NCBI RefSeq assembly: GCF_008362905.1
Contig: NZ_VFJB01000001.1
Span: 62,001-126,000 of the forward strand
Source of the DNA: Deferribacter autotrophicus
GTDB taxonomy: Bacteria; Chrysiogenota; Deferribacteres; Deferribacterales; Deferribacteraceae
DNA: 64,000 bases
Reading direction: 5' to 3'
A program made the position numbers and the translations under genes. The notes beneath the pieces are model-generated. The model ran no database searches. It saw only the letters and a list, made by a program, of their open reading frames with translations, and had not been told where the DNA came from. Below, piece after piece: positions 63,648-64,000 of this stretch. Positions within the stretch are counted from its first letter, which is position 1, and each line of letters opens with the position of its first letter.

Positions 63648-64000
63648 ATGAGAAAAAATTTTTCATCAAAATTTTCAAAAGTTTTAATAATTTTACTCTT
63701 TCCTATTCTATTGTATGCAAACGGTTTTCAGATCAACGAGCAGGGAGCAAAAGCATTAGGTATGGGTGGAGCTTTTGTAGCTCAGGCTAATGATCCTAGT
63801 GCAGTCTATTTTAACCCAGCAGGAATAACTCAATTAGAAAACATGCAAATTTCTCTAGGAGTATCACCTATTCACCCCTACGCAACTTTCAAAAGTGACA
63901 CAACCGGAAAATCAACAGATGCAGAAGACAAAACTTTTTATATTCCTAATTTCTATGCTACACTGAAATTATCAGACAAACTTGCTACTGGATTAGGAGT
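63648..64000 (+). CDS. fadL: FadL-family outer membrane fatty acid transporter, N-terminal part (runs off window)
   Basis: The start at 63648 has a strong AAAGGAGG site. The first 25 residues are a signal peptide (LIILLFPILLYA then NGFQI). The mature start NGFQINEQGAKALGMGG and ANDPSAVYFNPAGIT are the FadL family hallmarks of the hatch domain. It carries long-chain fatty acids across the outer membrane and is divergent from fadD. About 118 residues are visible; the barrel lies outside the window. Confidence 0.93.
   Translation, partial: MRKNFSSKFSKVLIILLFPILLYANGFQINEQGAKALGMGGAFVAQANDPSAVYFNPAGITQLENMQISLGVSPIHPYATFKSDTTGKSTDAEDKTFYIPNFYATLKLSDKLATGLG

Overview
The window is AT-rich and comes from a Gram-negative bacterium. 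It encodes an outer membrane and energised-transport apparatus (FadL, TolC, ExbB/ExbD/TonB), a di-haem cytochrome c peroxidase, branched-chain amino acid uptake, glycerol kinase, a complete fatty-acid beta-oxidation set and a single-chain pyruvate carboxylase. The very low GC, short spacers and metabolic profile would fit a respiratory anaerobe or microaerophile such as a Deferribacterota member. That placement is inference from overall style, not a marker-gene result.

Layout. 1-9.1 kb is accessory DNA: the 3' part of an IS21-type element (istA/istB), two small unknown genes, a mazEF toxin-antitoxin pair, an AAA ATPase, a short tyrosine recombinase, a Ca2+-type P-ATPase and a decayed IS3 transposase. 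Two fragments resembling the 3' end of a class II (Leu-like) tRNA flank the P-ATPase segment (5455-5493 and 9047-9069). 9.1-17.4 kb is core metabolism: livKHMGF (minus strand), then glpK, a HAD hydrolase and an Old Yellow Enzyme family reductase (plus strand), ending in an intact tRNA-Ala(GGC).

17.4-28.8 kb is a tRNA-Ala genomic island. Its first part is a clean integrative element of 7.3 kb bounded by a 62-bp perfect direct repeat of the tRNA 3' part. It holds an XRE repressor, a small HTH protein, two small unknown proteins, a putative replication protein, an origin-like region of about 0.95 kb (CTTAG and TAAAA tandem repeats plus an iteron array CATACTTGA), two membrane-associated unknowns and the integrase. 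Next to its right end lie a decayed second integrase and then a three-gene operon encoding an ADP-ribosyltransferase-like toxin, a small acidic protein and a SecB-like chaperone. I read this as a divergent CmdTAC-type anti-phage toxin-antitoxin-chaperone system. A Sel1/Hcp-like protein and remnants of a thermonuclease gene and an IS256-type transposase close the island.

28.8-64 kb is mostly core DNA: a membrane-anchored metallophosphoesterase, a B12-type radical SAM enzyme, RarD, a tolC-MFP-RND efflux operon, a GGDEF/EAL protein with cytochrome c peroxidase, and a tightly coupled operon surE-lipoprotein-TPR-exbB-exbD-tonB-midA. These are followed by an Mrp ATPase, pyruvate carboxylase, BioY (biotin uptake, convergent with the biotin enzyme), a patatin, an MBL hydrolase, fadE, fadA, fadN, fadD and the start of fadL. 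The fad genes form a full long-chain fatty acid uptake, activation and oxidation module. The two long, related hairpins between fadA and fadE are the most notable untranslated structure there.
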